From Prolixibacteraceae bacterium UBA6029 (GTDB lineage: Bacteria > Bacteroidota > Bacteroidia > Bacteroidales > Prolixibacteraceae), in contig DIZL01000046.1 in NCBI GenBank assembly GCA_002429385.1, positions 81,064 through 145,063 of the forward strand: a stretch of 64,000 bases of DNA, in the 5' to 3' direction. The notes beneath the pieces were generated by a model. That model did no database searches. It was not told the origin of the DNA and saw only the letters and a list, made by a program, of their open reading frames with translations. How positions within the stretch are numbered: the first letter of the stretch is position 1; every line of letters starts with the position of its first letter. Positions 61,023-64,000 of the stretch are shown here, one piece after another. A program made the translations under genes and the position numbers.

Positions 61023-61523
61023 TTACTTCGTTTTAACACCCAAATCGAGCGATCCGGTAAGTTTACTAATGTCGTCAGGATTTATCACTCCACGTATGCT
61101 GATCAGGGTATTGTCGTTACCTCCAACTATGAGCAGCAGTTCTGAAAGTTTCCCTTTCTCGCCACTTCGTCCGTAAAACCTTACGACCTGATCCTTGTCG
61201 GTCACTTCCATGAGCGACTCGTATTTGTTGTTCTTAAAGAACCCATCGGCATCCAGTTCCTTGTAAAAGTTAAGTCCTTTATTCAGTTCCTTGTCCTCAA
61301 CCGAAAGGATGCGTATTCCACTTATTTTTTCAAGCATTGAAGCTTCATCGCTTTTCGATTCATCCAGTTTACTGGCAAAACTCAGTAGTTTGCCACTAAT
61401 GTTTACTGTTGTAAATCCTTCTTTATTGGCATACTTGTTAAAAAGCTTGTCAATCGGACTGCCATCCTGAGCCATCACCATCAATGGGATAAGCAAAACC
61501 AGGGTAATAAAAATTCGTTTCAT
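61023..61523 (-). CDS. DUF4252 protein of the sigma-factor operon
   Basis: 166 residues; signal peptide MKRIFITLVLLIPLMVMAQ. The mature domain (DKLFNKYANKEGFTTVNISG, LNKGLNFYKELDADGFFKN, ESLMEVTDKDQVVRFYGRSG, LLLIVGGNDNTLISIRG) matches DUF4252, commonly found as the third gene of ECF sigma operons in Bacteroidota. Two bases separate it from the preceding gene, so it is co-transcribed. Confidence 0.88.
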   Translation of the reverse strand: MKRIFITLVLLIPLMVMAQDGSPIDKLFNKYANKEGFTTVNISGKLLSFASKLDESKSDEASMLEKISGIRILSVEDKELNKGLNFYKELDADGFFKNNKYESLMEVTDKDQVVRFYGRSGEKGKLSELLLIVGGNDNTLISIRGVINPDDISKLTGSLDLGVKTK

Positions 61524-61525
61524 GG

Positions 61526-62071
61526 TTATTCTTTTTTAAGTTTTTTGTTTAATGTTTTAACGTCTTTCAGTTGCTGGAAACCCAGATTCAATTTAATCAT
61601 TCCTGAATTCAAAGGACTTACTGCATCTCCCAATTTCCCGATTGGCTTTAACTGTGCCAAAGCTTTGTTGTATTTGCCGGCAACAAAATCAAGTGTTTTA
61701 CTGGCTTCGGCATAGGCCTGCTGAGGATCAGAGAACGTATCTTTCCATTGGTTTTGATTGCTGTAGAAATTGACAGCCAGCAAGGCCAGAATCACAGAAG
61801 CCGCTATTCCGGTAACTATTTGCCACATCCAACGATACCTCAGTTTTTCCTTGTGTTCCGATTCGAGGATAAAGTTCATCAGATCATCTCCTAGTTCCTG
61901 ATCTTCATTTACCGAAATGTTTTTCAACCCGGAAAACATAGGAATGTATGATTTCAGTTCTTCATCCACTTCATACGAGTTAAAATAAGTGATCAGTTCA
62001 TTTTCCTCGTCAAGGGTGGTTTCGGCATCAAAGTACTTTTGAAGTAGTATGATTATTTTCTGTGATTCCAT
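61526..62071 (-). CDS. Putative anti-sigma factor (membrane protein) of the ECF operon
   Basis: 181 residues. The N-terminal ~85 residues are cytoplasmic and acidic (LLQKYFDAETTLDEENELITYFNS), resembling the start of Bacteroidota anti-sigma proteins; one membrane span (about 86-104, IVTGIAASVILALLAVNFY) follows, then a short periplasmic tail. It overlaps the sigma gene by 44 bp. No zinc-binding H-x-x-x-C-x-x-C motif is present. Anti-sigma function is inferred from position and topology. Confidence 0.75.
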   Translation of the reverse strand: MESQKIIILLQKYFDAETTLDEENELITYFNSYEVDEELKSYIPMFSGLKNISVNEDQELGDDLMNFILESEHKEKLRYRWMWQIVTGIAASVILALLAVNFYSNQNQWKDTFSDPQQAYAEASKTLDFVAGKYNKALAQLKPIGKLGDAVSPLNSGMIKLNLGFQQLKDVKTLNKKLKKE

Positions 62072-62570
62072 AGTTTTGAATTTTTAAGATTTCATCCCTC
62101 ACTTTTTTCCGGGCACGCGATAAATTTACCCTGATGGCGTTTACATTCATATCAGTAGCTTCGGCAATTTCATCGTATTCGAGTTGTTCGATGTCACGCA
62201 ATTGAATCACCATACGCTGTAATTCGGGCAATTCGGCTATGATACGCTTGACCAGAGCGACAGAATCCGTATTTTCGAGATAATCTATATCTGAACTTTC
62301 CTCCTCTGTTAATTTGATCTTTTTGACCACATCCATCGAAACAGTCCTTCTCGACCGAATAACATCCAGACAGCGGTTTCGAACCATTCGCATGGCAAAG
62401 GCATCCATATTTTCCACCTTCTCCAACTCATCACGTTTTTGCCATAGTTTCAGAAACACATCCTGCAGTACATCTTTGGCCTCTTCCTCATTCTGAAGAA
62501 TTTGCAGGGCAAATCGCAACAACTTGTTGCTCATCGGAAGTACTTCGGTTTTGAAATCTCTGGCTAACAT
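62028..62570 (-). CDS. ECF RNA polymerase sigma factor
   Basis: 180 residues. Region 2: LLRFALQILQNEEEAKDVLQDVFLKLWQKRDELEKVENMDAFAMRMVRNRCLDVIRSR (shown here in parts) with the conserved D-V-L-Q-D-V-F-L-K-L-W helix. Region 4: LPELQRMVIQLRDIEQLEYD, then EIAEATDMNVNAIRVNLSRARKK forming the -35-binding HTH. First gene of a three-gene operon with the anti-sigma-like and DUF4252 genes. Confidence 0.92.
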   Translation of the reverse strand: MLARDFKTEVLPMSNKLLRFALQILQNEEEAKDVLQDVFLKLWQKRDELEKVENMDAFAMRMVRNRCLDVIRSRRTVSMDVVKKIKLTEEESSDIDYLENTDSVALVKRIIAELPELQRMVIQLRDIEQLEYDEIAEATDMNVNAIRVNLSRARKKVRDEILKIQNYGITENNHTTSKVL

Positions 62571-62652
62571 TCGAACCCTTTTCTGTTTGTTTCAAAGTTA
62601 AGACGAACCGGAGTGATATTCATTACATGAAGGAAGAAAATAAGAAGAACAA

Positions 62653-63795
62653 TTATTGTTTATTCTCAAATCCTATAAAATCCATATAATTTTCAGGATT
62701 GATAACTTTGAACGAAGTATTAGGGTAGTTGGAAGAAAAGGTGGTGGATAAAGACGCTTTTTTATTTACATTCCACTTAAATTCGTAACAGAAAAGCTGA
62801 CCATCGCGTTCTTCAATGTAATCTATTTCTTGTTGCTGGGTGGTTCTCCAGAAATAAAAATTAGCGTAATTTAAAGAATAGTTGTTCCGTTTGCAGCGCT
62901 CACTGATCATGAAATTTTCCCATAATGCCCCAATGTCATTCCGAATAGCCAATGGATTGTAATTAGAAATCAAGGCATTTCGCACCCCATTGTCGTAGAA
63001 ATAAATCTTAGTGCTCTTTTTGAGTTCATTCCGAACATTTCTGCTAAACGATCGTAAATGAAACAGTATGTATGATTTTTCCAAAAGGTTAATGTAGCGC
63101 TGTACGGTAATTGAATCAATTCCAAGCAGTTTCGACAACTCATGGAAGGAAACCTCACTCCCAATTTGCAGTGCCAAAGCCTGTAGTAGCTTCTCAATAA
63201 TTTCGGGTTTACGAATATCCTGAAATTCAAAAATGTCTTTATACAAATAACTTGACACGATATTCGTCAGGATTTCCCGCTCGTTTCCCTGATTGTTCAC
63301 TACATCCGGATACATACCATAAATCATACGGTGTTCCAACAATCGGTTTTCTACGATCAACCCATTTACATTTACTAATTCCTGAAAAGAGAAAGGGAAC
63401 ATTTTATACTCGAATTTTCTTCCTGTTAGTGGTTCGTTAATAGAGTTTGATAGTTCCAATGCCGAGGATCCTGTTACTACAACTTGCTTTTCAGGAAAAT
63501 TATCAATCAACAATTTGAGCGTGATACCAATATTTTTAACACGTTGCGCTTCGTCAATCAGAATTAATTCCGCGTTACCAAGGTATGCTTTTAGTTGCGT
63601 AGAAGAGGGCAAATCCAATTTTTTACGCACATCAGGCTCATCGCAGTTAAGGAACAATATCTTCTTATCGCTTCTTTTAGCTATCAAATTCAGCAAAGTA
63701 GTTTTACCAACTTGTCGCGGCCCCACTATCACGATCGCTTTTTTTTGGTAAAGCTTATTAATAACAATCTGCTCTAGTTCTCTGTTGATAACCAT
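62653..63795 (-). CDS. AAA ATPase with DUF4143 domain
   Basis: 380 residues from the ATG at 63795; a frame start at 63849 adds 18 residues before the family start. Walker A GPRQVGKTTLL, Walker B LILIDEAQRV, sensor VVTGSSALEL. The C-terminal DUF4143 domain follows (YFYDNGVRNALISNYNP, GALWENFMISE, NFYFWRTTQQQEIDYIEERDGQLFCYEFKW) with nuclease-like D...E-x-K spacing. These orphan P-loop proteins are frequent in Bacteroidota accessory DNA and have no settled function. Confidence 0.9.
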   Translation of the reverse strand: MVINRELEQIVINKLYQKKAIVIVGPRQVGKTTLLNLIAKRSDKKILFLNCDEPDVRKKLDLPSSTQLKAYLGNAELILIDEAQRVKNIGITLKLLIDNFPEKQVVVTGSSALELSNSINEPLTGRKFEYKMFPFSFQELVNVNGLIVENRLLEHRMIYGMYPDVVNNQGNEREILTNIVSSYLYKDIFEFQDIRKPEIIEKLLQALALQIGSEVSFHELSKLLGIDSITVQRYINLLEKSYILFHLRSFSRNVRNELKKSTKIYFYDNGVRNALISNYNPLAIRNDIGALWENFMISERCKRNNYSLNYANFYFWRTTQQQEIDYIEERDGQLFCYEFKWNVNKKASLSTTFSSNYPNTSFKVINPENYMDFIGFENKQ

Positions 63796-64000
63796 ATTGC
63801 TTTTATTGCTTTTACTACAAATATATAACAATTTCAGATCGTAATCCAATAATAGTATAATATTTTCGGATTACACACCTAAATTACAATGGTTTTATGG
63901 TTTGATTAGCTGTGCAATCGATTTTTATTTTTTTCCAGTAAGTATTGCAAATTCATTACCTCCATACTACCCTGCCTATACCCTCGCCTTATAATTTGAC
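63796..64000. other. Region without a recognised gene at the window end
   Basis: AT-rich sequence upstream of the DUF4143 gene; I see no gene, hairpin or repeat in it. Confidence 0.4.

Overview
The window reads as a chromosome segment of a free-living or gut/sediment-type Bacteroidota, most like the Bacteroidales/Marinilabiliales. Evidence seen directly: three large secreted proteins with type IX secretion (T9SS) C-terminal sorting domains, a TonB-dependent receptor paired with a DUF4249 lipoprotein, DUF3078 and DUF4252 proteins, promoters of the TAnnTTTG (-7) type, and scarce Shine-Dalgarno sequences. No tRNA, rRNA, CRISPR array or complete insertion sequence was found.

Layout. 1-10 kb: a sugar-use locus (GH2 glycosidase cut by the window edge, sugar-porter MFS, divergent AraC regulator), a secreted BNR-propeller T9SS protein bracketed by repeats, and a PQQ-type propeller protein. 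10-16 kb: a YafQ-type toxin-antitoxin pair, an isochorismatase-family hydrolase, a SIS-only arabinose-5-phosphate-isomerase-like protein, sucC-sucD and a GntR-type sugar regulator. 17-25.5 kb: an AT-rich accessory island with every gene on the + strand. It holds HigBA, MNT/HEPN, a broken ParE pair, two copies of a two-gene unit (acetyltransferase-like protein plus a ~55-residue partner), a duplicated lipoprotein, a DUF4145 protein and an unknown coiled-coil protein. Most of its genes are separated by copies of repeated intergenic elements. 26-37 kb: HD and CYTH proteins, DUF3078 outer-membrane protein, GH74 xyloglucanase-like protein, EamA transporter, a second MNT/HEPN pair and pheT. 37-49 kb: M3 peptidase, GH3, an ORF6N protein, GH92, DUF1080, GNAT, a DUF1349-like protein and an alpha/beta hydrolase. 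49-53 kb: a nitric-oxide defence cluster (ScdA/YtfE, quinol NO reductase, Crp/Fnr regulator). 53.5-57 kb: TonB receptor and DUF4249 lipoprotein. 57-60.5 kb: a minus-strand set of TlpA-like genes separated by attC-like repeats. 61-64 kb: an ECF sigma operon and an AAA/DUF4143 ATPase.

Genes that work together: GH2, GH3, GH74 and GH92 with the MFS porter suggest plant or fungal glycan breakdown, although no complete SusCD locus is present. The scdA, norZ and crp genes form a probable NO-responsive unit.

The most unusual content is in the repeats. The 17-25 kb island and the 57-60 kb region look like gene-cassette arrays. The ~330-bp element of the first array carries a hairpin resembling group II intron domain V. 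An ORF6N gene contains, inside its coding sequence, a perfect palindrome that also occurs twice upstream of it. Several intergenic regions are built from short words repeated in tandem and then mirrored into long inverted repeats.
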